From assembly GCA_000969725.1 (NCBI GenBank), contig JXSR01S019164.1: 26,995 bases of DNA; one strand, 5' to 3'. The position numbers were made by a program, and so were the translations under genes. The DNA is from Ophiothrix spiculata. Lineage: Eukaryota > Echinodermata > Ophiuroidea > Amphilepidida > Ophiotrichidae. Numbering within the stretch: the first letter of the stretch is position 1; each line of letters opens with the position of its first letter. A model generated the notes under the pieces. The model searched no databases. It saw only the letters and a program-made list of their open reading frames with translations, and had not been told where the DNA came from. Below are positions 10,413-21,490 of the stretch, piece by piece.

Positions 10413-11409
10413 TAAGTTTGTGGATGTCGGAACATCGAGGTGTGTGTTTGATTGTGTATATTGTGTACGGAGGCGATGTGGCAATGATATGAGGTTTGTT
10501 AAGGTGTATCTTGGATCAGTCAACATCAATGTGCTTATACAATCAGGTTTTTTCTGTTTATCTTAAAATTACTATGAAAATTGTAACAATATGATTTCAA
10601 ATTATTCACAAAGTATTTGTTTTAGTTTTGATGCCTAACTTGAGGTACCTTAATTATATAGCTCTTTGAAACTCTTTCAGCAATTAATATTTGAAGAAAG
10701 TGAATATTTACGGTGTTTTTAATCTCGGGTTGTACATAGACAAAAAATGAACTCTGTCTCAGCTTCTCGCGCGCATTTGTTTTTTACAATGTTAGAGATC
10801 CTTTCTTAGTTTTCCTGTCATATGTAATATATCAAAATTACAAACGATCAGCTGCACATTTCAAGTAACGCTGACACTATCAAAAACGCACATTGATTGA
10901 GTCAACCTGAATGTGACAGCCTGAAATTGTTTTTGGACAATTAATTTTTCATGAAGCAGGTCGATGTTAAAAAGACTGTTTGATTGCACGATCACGTATC
11001 AGGATCGCATCTTGTAACTTGTAAAGCATTTTGTTACAAAGATTGAGAGCGTTATAAATGATTTATATATCAATTGGTAATGTTTTCTAAGCAATTGAAC
11101 ATGTCTTTGAAATTCACTTAGAATAGCAATGTTGCGTAATTTGACTGCCTGCGGCTACGATCAAAGCTATTCCATCACAGTTTCATTCTGACGTATTTTA
11201 CACACTATATACCTGTGTTTTAAGAGTTTTAAACTTGAAAACGGTATCAATATATCTGTGTTATTAAGGAATCGCTGTCCTTATGTGAAATATTTCAAAC
11301 AAGAAAATCGTTTATTTCAGGCCATTGTCTGTCTGAGCCAGGATTTTTCAATGCAAACTGTTTATTTGCTAATTTACTTATTTCTTTTAAAACTGCCCAC
11401 ATTTTGAGA

Positions 11410-11622
11410 CTATTCCTATTGCGGTGGGGGCGTCGCACCCCCCCCCCCCTCCCCAAATTTGACAATGTACAAAAAAGTATAAAATACCACATAAAATGCT
11501 TGAAAACTGCTAAAAAACGACTAAAATTAGTTTAGGGTCGACCAAAACGAAACATTTTCCCCCAAAAGGTCCACTTTTTGAAACTCCGCAGCCCCCTTGA
11601 AAAAATTCTGGCTACGGGCCTG
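11410..11622 (-). mobile_element. Dispersed repeat ending GTAGCCAGA, minus strand
   Basis: Read on the minus strand, the segment starts CCCGTAGCCAGAATTTTTTC with a G-rich stretch and ends in a G-run followed by GTGCGACGCCCCC. A similar GCATAGCCAGAGTTTC plus GGGGGTGC start is visible on the plus strand at about 1208 and 14336, and a GGGGTTCGCACCCC end near 4188, 16710 and 18317. The parts look like pieces of one old dispersed family. Type unknown. Confidence 0.4.
11438..11449 (+). repeat. Poly-C run of 12
   Basis: Uninterrupted C12, followed by TCCCC. With the upstream GGTGGGGGCGTCG it can form a G/C hairpin, so the exact length may be affected by sequencing error. Confidence 0.9.
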
Positions 11623-11804
11623 GCTCATACCTTTGTCAGGGATTCAGTGTTAATTTCCTTGTTATTGTCATTTTAAAACCTCTATTTCTGCTTTGATGTT
11701 TCCTTCCTTGTTTGTATGAAGTCGTTTGGAAATCGCTGGGTAAATCTAATTGAAAATTGAATCTTTTCAACTATTTTAGAGAGATTTAGATGTTTGCATC
11801 TAAC

Positions 11805-11996
11805 GTCACCTACGTCCAAAGACATTCGCTCGCTCGAGACTCATTCGTTTACACTTTAATTCTTACCAACCCCGAAAAAAATTATCTCGGCCTGAGATAA
11901 GTTGAGACATTCGTTCTCCATTTGAGCGAATAAATCTGAGCGAATACAGCAGGCGAATGTCTCTCGAACAATCGAATGTCTTTGGACGCGTAGTCC
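11805..11996. mobile_element. Fold-back MITE, CGTCCAAAGACATTCGCT family, copy 2
   Basis: The left arm contains ACGTCCAAAGACATTCGCTC. The right arm in reverse complement contains GCGTCCAAAGACATTCGATT, followed by a CGAGAGACATTCG match. It is shorter than copy 1 and its outer ends are degraded, so the target duplication is unclear. It sits just downstream of the GAGAGA block in beta2, whereas copy 1 lies much further into beta1. Confidence 0.7.
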
Positions 11997-11999
11997 AAG

Positions 12000-12960
12000 T
12001 AGATGTACAATATTTATTATAAAAATTATCCGAAAATTCGATGAGATGTCAAAATTATTTTGAATGTAGATTCAATTAAACTGGAAACTAAAATATGCTT
12101 ATATGGGAAATTTGACAGGCATTAAGTGATAGTAAATGTAATAAGAGCCTTATATTGATACTTTCAATTTTAAATTACATTATTATTTAATTAGCCTTGA
12201 TTTAGGTATTCAAACACGCTACAGAATTACCGGTATGTAGAAGGCACATCGAAACCAGACATGAGATACAATGCTATAAAGTGCATTTCAATACTTGTAT
12301 TTACGTTTCTTCATAACGTTGACAAAGACTTCATTGAAATCAAATAAGCTATACATGTATAATTTAAAAAAGAAACATGAATGTTTGATAGATTTTAGAA
12401 TCGGGAATACATGTATGGTAATATTTGTGGTGGTAGGTATATCGGCAAGTGTATGGATATGCAGTGTGCAGACTTAAAGGCGACGTTGTATATGAATGTG
12501 TCGAGATGTGTTCGGGATCAACATGTTTTTGCAACTTTTTTGGAACAACTATTTGTTTGTTTATCACTATACACTATAACGATCCGGTTAATTAAATTTG
12601 AAGAAAAATCATAATCCGTTATCTTTCTTTAATTAATATCTGAAAATTTAAATTGATATTTCCATTCCTTTCATACAATAGACAAAGTGAAGTGCTATTT
12701 GTTTCTTATAATGTTCCATTATTTTATTGTCGAAAGTCATAATCAAACTTTTAAACGATCACCCGCATATTTTAAGCACAATGAGACTATCAAAGGCATA
12801 TTGAATGAGACCTCAATGTGACAGTATGTGATTGTTTTTGGACAGTGAATTTTTCATAGAGCGGATCATCTGTTGAATAAGCAGTTTGATTACACGACCT
12901 TATAAAACAAAAATTGACAGCATCATGAATGATTTATATATCAATTCTCTAAGCAATCGA
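12000..12960. other. Beta2 interior, no gene recognised
   Basis: Short opposing frames (12295-12614) overlap here. The paralogous beta1 segment (9840-10600) does not keep any of them open, so I treat them as chance. The segment near 12430-12530 is GC-richer and matches 10420-10520 (TCGG, GGCGA and GGATCA landmarks), which is the best-conserved part of beta. Confidence 0.5.
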
Positions 12961-15266
12961 ATACATCATTGAAATTCTCTTAGAATGGCAATATTGTGTA
13001 ATCTGACTGCTCGCCCCGCGGCTAAGATCAATAACAATTTCTTTCTTACATATCTAATAATTGTCCATGTGTTACGAGAGCTCTACAAGTAAACGGTATC
13101 CTTGTGTTATTAAAAAGCTCGACTTTACTATGTTTGACAATAATACAAGCAAGTGTATGTTTGTTATGAAGATCATGTTTTTTAATATTTGTCTTTTTTG
13201 TGGTCATGAAGATGTCAAATATAAATATCACCTGTCGACACATAGATAATTACTTGTGCGTAATAGTGACAGTCTTTGTGCGTATCATTTCCGACAAGGA
13301 AACCGCTTGCTGCATGCTATAGTCTGGCTTAACAAGAATTTTCTGAATGCAAACTATTTGCTTGCCCGTTCTGTTGGACGCACTGATGTCAAAGTCTTGA
13401 ATCCTGTCTTCTGATTGGTCAATTGAGGCTGTTCCATGTTACTCCCTGGCGTTAAACATTGCATTGGAGGTAAATCACAAAGTCTACAAAATGCATCTTT
13501 GCAGCTAAATTAATTTTTGTATCAAACCTTTACTTCGATATATTGAGCATAAATGTGTCTTTCATATATATTTTAAGAATATATTAATGAATCAGAGCGG
13601 AAGCATACAATGTTTTGAAAATATTGGTTCACTTCATAGACATCGAACAGTAAGTTTCACTCCAGTAACAATGAATGAGTACGCCAAATGTAACAACTTG
13701 CGCCATTCTTTAAAAAAATGAATGGAGTATTGCCATTGAATGGGACAATTTTGGCAAAAAGACGCAATCCTGCTCCTCACTCCAGCAACTGCGTCCGACA
13801 GAATATACTTAAGTTGTTATATAAACAATTCACGGTTATTTTCTAGAGCTGCTTGAAGTCTAATCCTCATGTCCGATATAATTCCTACTCCAGCACACGT
13901 GTGTGTCAGGTTTTCCATGGTACATCCCTTGCTTTTTATCTCATAATATTGAAATCCACTTGATCCGCTTGGATGTTAGTTCTGCCTTGTTTTTGTAAAG
14001 TTTGTTTTTGTAAATCTAGTTTTACTTTGTTTTTATACTATTTTAAGAGAGACCCAGGTGTTAACCTTTGATAACTAAGCTACTTTATGAACGTATGCAC
14101 TGATTTGTTTTATATTGCCTTATGTGTATGCGGATAAATAGGAAAAATAACACTACAAGGACTGTTCTTATGTAGTTTTTATGTGATGCGACTATTCGGT
14201 CTTCATTCGGATATTTGGATTGATTTTAACCAGTAAATACATCTGAATTTTACACATTTATTTATTAATGTACGCCCGTAAACTGCAAACGTAAAGGTAC
14301 ATAATTTCCATGCCAAGGGCCATATTTTGCACCATGAGCATAGCCAGAGTCTCAATATTGGGGGTGCAAAATGGTTTGACGACCAACAACCGACGTATTA
14401 TTCAAAAGGTAACACATTTTTGTTTCAACGTAGCTTTTGAAAATTGACGAGCAAAATAAAAGTTTCACAAACACACAGCCGACTATCTCTACATTCTATG
14501 TCTCAATGCTTGCTACGACTTTCGCAGCTTTTAAAAAAGTAGTACTCAAAACGTAATATGTCGTTTAAAATGAAACGACGAACTTTTCTTCGACTTCAAA
14601 TTTCCATCAGTGGTACAAATTTGCCGACAGACAAATAAAATATTGGACCGCTGCTTCTTTTCAAAATAAATTACTTAAACTCGGTTGCTTTGATCATGTT
14701 GATTGGTTGATCTGATGCACCAGCTATACATACGCATATCTTCGTTATTTACATGCAACTTGGCTAATTGAGAACATCTTCTCTGGTTAAATTATTTCAA
14801 CTGATCGACACTTTATGTATTTTATAAGATTAGTACTCTATTATCAATCATTATTTTAGTATGGAAACTCTTTTCTCATCCAACTACCCAGTAGTGTTTG
14901 ATGCATATTGTCTGAGTGTGCTCAAATGAACATTACACATGTCCGTGTAAACTTGATTGATGGAAGTGTCGCCTGAGTGTGTCATCTGAACCCAACTGTT
15001 TCTGTTTTATGGTTAAGCAGTTGCTACAGGCATCCTCGCGTAAGAGGTCTGTCTAATGAGTATGTCACTTTAGGAGTTCATATATCTTATACAACAAGTA
15101 TCTTATTAAATCATTATTCGCTACTTTGGACATTTTTGGCATATGTCATTGCTTGGAAAATATTTTTATTTGCAGCGATGGCTAAAACTGTTAATTATAA
15201 ACGACCAAATAATATACTAGATATGTGGTGTGCTTTGAATATCTGATAAGAGAGGATTTGGGGGTC

Positions 15267-16797
15267 GATTTCCATTGTCTTTACATTGGATGTCACGCAA
15301 CCCACACATTATCCTGAATGACCACTACTAGGATGTGTTGAAAGAAGTGATGCTTGATATTACTTATACATTTAAACATTATACTCAAGACAAATGATGA
15401 AAAAAAAATATGAAATTGAGAATGTTATAAGCTAATCTTGATGCGATGTCGCATATGAAGGAAAATTGCCATGTTGTTTTTTTTTGATTTTTTGGGGCTA
15501 GATTATATTTAACCTAGGAAGGAGCTTAAAATAAAATTCAAGTACAAAATTGGCAACAATGTCTGACATTTTGTTGTAAGGATTATTTCATTCCATATTC
15601 CATGCATTTTAGCTCAAGGGATAGCCTAATTAGAACATCGCGTAAGACACGAAAAGTAGGTCTTTTATTTTAATGTCACAAAAATGATAATACCAATATG
15701 AACACTCCTTAAGCTCATTTTCGTGCGATTTCGATAAATAAGTAATAACACAATGTCAACCATAAAGCCTAATCGTGGAGGTTTTAAGGAAATAATAATG
15801 CCTATGGTTATGCAAGTCGGGACAGATTAAAAAAGTTTTTCTTGCTTACCCAATTTCGAATCATTGTTTTAATTTGCTAGCATGTCCGTGTACTTCCTAT
15901 TTTTTTTTCAAGAAAGAGCACTTTCTGTTTTCATATATTTGAATAACATTGATAAGATTATTCTATTTTTGTTATTCTAACTCCTATCAAGGATTAAATG
16001 AGACATAAATGGCATACTCTCATCATATTTTTATTGGAGGTTCAATTGGATAGAAAGAGAAGATTTGATTTCATGTGAAATATAACGGACGTTAAGTGAT
16101 TAGTCAGTTTAATATCAGAGTACTATCAAAACAATGTTATATTTCACTGAGACTTCAGCAGCCTTGATAAGTTAGAATCAACGGAATTATGTTGCAGACC
16201 TATAGACATCTTCAATGAATCATACAGATAAATGATATGAGATGGATTAGATTACGTCGTATTCAACATAGAGCACGTCATATTCTACAGTTTGCAACAA
16301 ATGCCAATATGGTTTGCATTTTATTAATCATGTACCATGCATATCACATAAGTGTAGGATTTTTTTTCTCATACTTATATTTTTAGTGGTGGGCTATAAA
16401 ATGGCGATGTTTGGGATTAATGAGAGCTTATAAGATGCAGCTTGTGCTCCTGAATATTTCTCCAACACCCATAGCCCTTGTCTATCTCCATTGTGTTAAA
16501 AAATATCGGTTAAAATTTGAGGGGTGCTGGTGTAATGAAATACAGCGTCCGTGTGACTGAAATGTCCTAGCTACTATTAAATTGTGTAGAACGTATTTGT
16601 ACATGTGCGATCAATAAATTATCGATTGCGACTTATTCCGTGTAGTTCAATTAGACCCGGACTCCTGGTTATGGGGGACACTCAGTCTCATTCCACATTT
16701 TTGGGTAAGAGGTTCGCACCCCCAACAAGTTCTATTAAAATGCGATATTCAAATTTCTGTGCAACCTATTACATTCATATTTTTTCATTCATTTGTT
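15267..16797. repeat. 1.5-kb tandem unit U3 (alpha2)
   Basis: Orthologous-looking counterpart of U1: it shares GAAAGAAGTGATGCTTGATA, GTTAAGTGAT, GGCTATAAAATGGCGATG and the 163-bp candidate insertion. Differences from U1 include a roughly 35-base extra segment near 16459-16495 (CTCCAACACCCATAGCCC) and loss of the TGTTTGC stretch before GGTTCAATTGGATAG. Pitch to U4 is 1531 bases. Confidence 0.85.
16529..16697. mobile_element. Candidate short-TIR element in U3 (copy of 3998-4160)
   Basis: Same element as in U1, with the left end GGTGTAATGA intact and a degraded right end reading TCATTCCACA. Its shared position in U1 and U3 means it was present before the alpha duplication. Confidence 0.4.
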
Positions 16798-18402
16798 GAT
16801 TTCCATCGTCATTACATTGAATGTCACGCAACCCACACATTATCCAGAGTGTCCACTACTAGGATGTGTTGGAAGTAGTTATGCTTGATCATCACTTACG
16901 TAATAAATTACAGGCTTCTTCTACATTTAAACATTATACTCAATAAAGATGCTGAAAGGGCAATATAAAATTGAAAATGTTATAAGCTAATAATGATGCG
17001 ATGTCGCGTATGAAGGAAAATTACAATTTTTTGGCTAGATAATGTTTACCTAGAACCTTAAAATTAAAATACATAATTGGCAACTATGTCTGACATTTTG
17101 TTATAAGGATTATTTCATTCCACATTCCATGACTTTTAGCTCAAGGGATAGACTAATTAGAACATGGCGTAAGACACGCAAAGTAGGTCACTTATTTCAC
17201 TGGCACAAAGATGATAAGACCAAAAAGAGCACTTCATAAGGAGATATTTGTGTGATTTTGATGAATGAGTAACAACAGAATGTCGACCATCATAAGCCTA
17301 AACGTGAAACTTTTAAGGCAACAATAATGCGTATGATTCTGTAAGTTGGGGCAGATTACAAACGTTTTCTTGCTTTACTCGATTTCCAGTAATTGCTTCA
17401 ATTTGCAGCAAGTCAGGGTACGTTTTTTTTTTTTCAAGAAAGAGCACTTTCTGTTTCCATGTAATTGGAATAAGATGGATAAGATAATTTTATTTTGTTA
17501 TTCCAACTCCTATCAGGGAGTGAATAAGACATTAATGTCATACTCTCATCATATTTCCATAATGTGTTTGCAGGTTCAATTGGATAGAAAGAGAATATTT
17601 GTTTTCATGTGAAATATAACGGACGTTAAGTGATAGTCAGTGTAATATCAGAGTAATATTAAAACAATGTTATATTTCACTGAGATTTCAGCAGCTTTGA
17701 TAAGTAAGGATCAATGGAATTATGTTGCATACCTATGGACATCATCAATGAATCATTAAGATAAATGATATGCACACAGAAAAAAAGTTGTGTTAAAAAG
17801 GGAACATGGTTAACAGGTTGGGTTAAATTTTGCACAATGTTGGGTAAAATTTGACACATGGTTAACAGGTTGGGTTAAATTTTGCACAATGTTGGGTAAA
17901 ATTTGACACAATGTTGGGTAAAACGTGCACCATTACCCAACATTGTGACAAATTTTATCCAACAGGGTGCAAAATTTAACCCAACCTGTTAACCATGTTC
18001 CCTTTTTAACACAACTTTTTTCTGTGTGTGAGATGCATTAGACTACGTCATATTCAACCTAGAGCATGTCATATTCTACAGTTTGCAAGAAATGCCAATT
18101 TGGTTTGCATTTTATGAATCATGTATCATATCAGATAAGTGGAGGATATTTTTTTCTCATACTTATATCATTAGTGGTGTGCTATAAAATGGCGATGTTT
18201 GGGATTAATGAGAGCTTATAATATGCAGCTTGTACTCCTGTATAATTTGGAACCTCTTTAAAAGATATCTGTTAAAATTTGAGGGGTGGCGGCAAAAAAA
18301 ACATTTTTGGGTGAGGGGTTCGCACCCCACCAATTTCTATTAAAATTCCATATTTAAATTTCTGTGTAACCTATTACATTCATTTCATTTCATTCATTGG
18401 GC
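16798..18402. repeat. 1.5-kb tandem unit U4 (alpha2), apparent U2/U1 chimera
   Basis: The left half carries U2/U5 variants (GGAAGTAGTTATGC, TAATAAATTACAGG, TCAATAAAGATGCTGAAAGG, CAGGGAGTGAATAAG). From about 17586 it carries U1/U3 variants (GGATAGAAAGAG, ACGGACGTTAAGTGATAGTC, GACATCATCAATGAATCATT, GGCGATGTTTGGG). The change falls inside a stretch identical in all types, about 17565-17585. The unit also holds a 256-bp fold-back at 17773-18028 and lacks the candidate 163-bp insertion found in U1 and U3. Confidence 0.8.
17773..18028. mobile_element. 256-bp fold-back MITE with CACACAG ends
   Basis: The left end CACACAGAAAAAAAGTTG pairs with the right end with a single-base run-length difference, and the arms run inward through GGGAACATGGTTAACAGG. 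TG flanks both sides (17771-17772, 18029-18030). U1 shows the uninterrupted site GATATGAGATGC near 3728, confirming insertion. The left arm contains a 52-bp internal tandem duplication (starting at 17804 and again at 17856), so the arms are unequal. The interior resembles the element at 23733-23933. Confidence 0.92.
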
Positions 18403-19465
18403 GATTCCTATCGTCATTACATTGAATGTCACGCAACCCACACGCTACCCTGAGTGACCACTAGTAGGATGTGTTGGAAGTATATTGATGCTTGATAATC
18501 ACTTACGTGATAAATTACAGGATACGTCTTCATTTAAACATAATACTCAATAAAGATGCTAAAAAGGCAATATCAAATTGTGAATGTTATAAGCTAATAT
18601 TGATGCGATGTCGCGAATGAAGGAAAATTACCATTTTTGCTAGATTATGTTAAACCTAGAAAGGAGCTTAAAATTCAAATACAAAATTGGCAACTATGTC
18701 TGACATTTTGTTGTAAGGATTATTTCATGCCACATTCCATGAATTTTAGCGCAAGGGATAGACTAATTAGAACATCGCGTAAGACACGAAAAGTAGGTCA
18801 CTTATTTCACTGGCACAAAGATGATAAGACCAAAAACAAAGTAGATATTTGTGTGATTTTGATAAATGAGTAAAAACACAATGTCGACCATCATAAAGTT
18901 TTAAGGCAACAATAATGCATATGATTCTGTAAGTTGGGGCAGATTACAAACGTTTTCTTGCTGTACTCGATTTCGAATTATTGTTTCAATTTGCTAACAA
19001 GTCAGGGTACTTCTTTTTTTTTTTCAAGAAAGAGCACTTTCTGTTTCCATGTAATTGGAACAAGATGGATAAGATTATTTTATTTTGTTATTCTAATTCC
19101 TATCAGGGATTGAATAAGACATTATGTGTCATACTCTCATCATAGTTTCATAATGTGTTTGCAGGTTCAATTGGATTGAAAAAATAATATTAAAACAATG
19201 TTAAATTTCATTGAGATTTTTGCAGCGTTAATAGGTACGAATAAATTGGATTATGTTGTAAACCTATGGATACCATCCATGAAACAAATACAGTTAATTG
19301 CTATGAGATGCATATGCATAATCAACGGAGGACTTTCAGTTATTGAAAACTAAATTTTTGCAACAAATGCCAATATGATTTGCATATTATAAATCATGTA
19401 TCATATCACATTAGTTTAAGGTATATTTTTCTTATACTGTACTTATATTATATTGTATAAATAAA
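18403..19465. repeat. 1.5-kb tandem unit U5 (alpha2), short 3' end
   Basis: Counterpart of U2: it shares CACTTACGTGATAAATTACAGG, TCAATAAAGATGCT, GGATTGAAAAAA and GGAGGACTTTCAGTTATTG, and exits into the same flank (GCTACCGGGCATACTTTGCAG). It carries a 78-codon open frame from 18637 that is only partly open in the other four units. Confidence 0.8.
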
Positions 19466-20286
19466 GTTTGATGGAAAGAATACGTATATGTGCAAATCAT
19501 TTTTATCATGCTACCGGGCATACTTTGCAGTAGCTTACTATGTGAAACAGAATACATGCTTGTGTAAACTTGATGGATGAAAGTGTCGCCTAAATGTGTC
19601 ACCTGAACCCAACTGTTTCTCTTTGATAGCTAAGAAGCAGGTAAAATTGCATTAGAGGATATCATGCGTAAGAACTTTTAATGAATGCAGTAGTCTGTCA
19701 ACCTCATAAATCTTAGGTATAGCAAATGAGATGTTTAGGAGCATCAGACGCTAAATTGACGTAGTTGTCAATATAAGATTGATGAATCAATTAAACGGCT
19801 CTTTAAGGCTACGGTCCTTTTTCCCGAACAAGACGACGAAGGGCCATGTTTACTGCAAGATTTTGCATACTTTCATATATCAGAATAGTTTTTGACGTAC
19901 CTATAGAATAGAGTCTGTCTTTAGTTTATACATGAACCTTTACTAGGGAATTTACGTCCATGATCGTCAACAGACTATTTCATAATGTTCGCGCTATTAG
20001 ATTCTTTTCAAATTTTGACAGATTGTCGGCTTTATACTTCTATTGGAAGTACACATAGCATTGTACGTATAAATAAGTGGTTTTGTTTTTGTTTGTCAAA
20101 AATGCTCTGTATTGTCTGTTTTCAATTATCTCCATTCCTTTGTATCCGTATAATATATAAATATTATTATTCGTAAAATTTACGTGTAATTTGAGCATCC
20201 CATCAAGGCAAAAAATTGCTATCTTTATGTAAACAAAAATACGGATTTGTTATGTATACGTTTTATATTTCACATTACTATCTCAA

Positions 20287-20380
20287 GGCTGCTCGGGTAG
20301 CTTTTTGAATGTCCCTGTGCTTCGTAATGCATGATGAACCCGCACCAGCAGCCATGGTTCGAGTCCTCTCAGATGCAGTG
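20287..20380 (+). other. tRNA-like block, degenerate A box (alpha2)
   Basis: Paralogue of the 6189-6280 block. The B-box match GGTTCGAGTCC is unchanged, but the A-box region has decayed to TAGCTTTTTGAATG and the 9-bp stem has one mismatch. It continues directly into TGAAACTATTTCTCTC without the transposon seen in alpha1. Confidence 0.35.
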
Positions 20381-20810
20381 AAACTATTTCTCTCTTTATG
20401 ATTTCTGATTCGCATTTTTCTGAAGAGTCGATATCATTTACCACACAGAAGGTATACGGTATTTGCGTTACGCTCCTATTTATTTAACTTGTTTCTTAGT
20501 GAAGGGGATAATTACCCGTCAATGTCAAACATGAGTACCTTCCCCGGGAACGAATAGCAATAACATTTGACAAGGCGGTTGCTTTAACAGTACCAGTTCG
20601 TGCAAAAGCGTTTAAGACAGGTATTTACTGATGTTATCCCAATTTTCCTTATTATGTAACCATTGCCATAAACCTTATGTAATAAACGGAACAAGAACTA
20701 TTCAATGTAAGCACGTTTTAAATTCCCAACGAATTTTATGGCTTACGGTAGGTTTGATTTTCAAAAGAGTTATAGCTATTCCGATCACAAGTTGACCTGG
20801 AAGCTTGAGG

Positions 20811-20853
20811 TTTTCTTTTCTTTTCTTTTTTTCTTTCTTTCTTTTTTTTTTTT
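20811..20853 (+). repeat. Polypyrimidine tract
   Basis: Continuous T/C run of about 43 bases, built from TTTTC units and ending in a T-run. Alpha1 has a shorter version near 7951-7978, so the tract has expanded or contracted between copies. Confidence 0.9.
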
Positions 20854-20935
20854 AAAGCTGAATTTTATATAGTCATCAAAGTTTCAGGTTGAGCATTAAA
20901 GTTTCAGGTTTAATGTTCAAAGTATTCCTTAGTTA

Positions 20936-21490
20936 TTCAGTTTTTTCGTGATTTTGTGAGGGATGCAACAATGTTTCGCTTATTATCCACACTTTTTAGA
21001 ACATATCAAGAAGATATATTTATGAATAATATGGATGCATTATAAAATGTCATGTCATATCAAACTTAATCTTGTGAAGACAGGACTGGAATCAAAAGAC
21101 AGATAATTTTTTTTATTGTATTTGCTATATTTTTGATGATAAGTCTCAACACCCTACTTTTAACGCTCTGATGCCCTTTAATTACGTTAACTACTTTTTT
21201 CTCAAAACGTCAGGATTAGTAGTCACTGTGCATGATAAATCGACTATGCTTGTTTTATTACAATTACGTTGCTTACTGAAACTATTGACTTTCTCCGACT
21301 TTCCGCAATAATTCAACCTCCTCACTCAATATTCACTTTGGTCACGTTCGACATTTATTCCAGTTTTAATGGCTTAGAATACTGGGACTTAAAATGACTT
21401 TTCCTTCAAAGGGTACCGAATTCCTCAGTCTCGAAACTACTTAATCGTTTGTTAAATGTTAACCAAGTCTCTTCATTTTTATCGATAATG
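20936..21490. other. Single-copy AT-rich spacer
   Basis: The stretch between the end of alpha2 homology and the large fold-back shows no open frame of note, no repeat partner within the window and no RNA gene. I see nothing further in it. Confidence 0.5.

Larger units (their letters stand above)
8730..11290. repeat. Diverged tandem paralogue block beta1
   Basis: The block is collinear with 11630-13130. Paired landmarks are 8883 (GAGAGACCCGGGTGTTAACC) with 11777, 9845-10090 with 12062-12345 (TGTAGATTCAA and GATATAAAGT or GCTATAAAGT), 10420-10520 with 12430-12530, and 10830-11160 with 12750-13020 (ATGATTTATATATCAATT in both). Blocks near 8790-8920 and 9890-10030 also resemble alpha at 800-960 and 3590-3740, so beta looks like a shortened, older relative of alpha. 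It is interrupted by fold-backs at 9176-9395 and 10164-10412. No coding sequence is recognised. Confidence 0.7.
11630..13130. repeat. Diverged tandem paralogue block beta2
   Basis: Second beta copy, directly abutting alpha2. It retains ATGATTTATATATCAATT at about 12928, TGATTGTTTTTGGACAGT near 12830 and a degenerate version of the GAGAGACCC block near 11777. A fold-back related to the one in beta1 sits at 11805-11996, but at a different place in the block, so the two insertions are independent. The join with alpha2 near 13130 resembles the first bases of the window, suggesting alpha1 is also preceded by a beta-type block. Confidence 0.65.
13120..20935. repeat. Segmental duplication copy alpha2
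   Basis: Second copy of the alpha block, collinear with 1-8055. It has three tandem 1.5-kb units instead of two. It lacks the elements found in alpha1 at 6291-7026 and 7220-7616, so it preserves pre-insertion sites near 20387 and 20556. It also lacks the 2036-2720 segment of alpha1, with a junction near 15221, and about 80 bases of alpha1's 7640-7720. It uniquely carries a fold-back element at 17773-18028. Homology ends near 20935, after the long pyrimidine tract and the following TTTCAGGTT repeats. Confidence 0.9.

Noticed and set aside
12295..12614. Three overlapping frames on both strands
   Set aside because: They are mutual shadows in AT-rich DNA and are not preserved in beta1.
13046..13249. 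Opposing 62- and 65-codon frames at the start of alpha2
   Set aside because: The alpha1 copy at 1-125 does not maintain either with the same ends; low-complexity composition.
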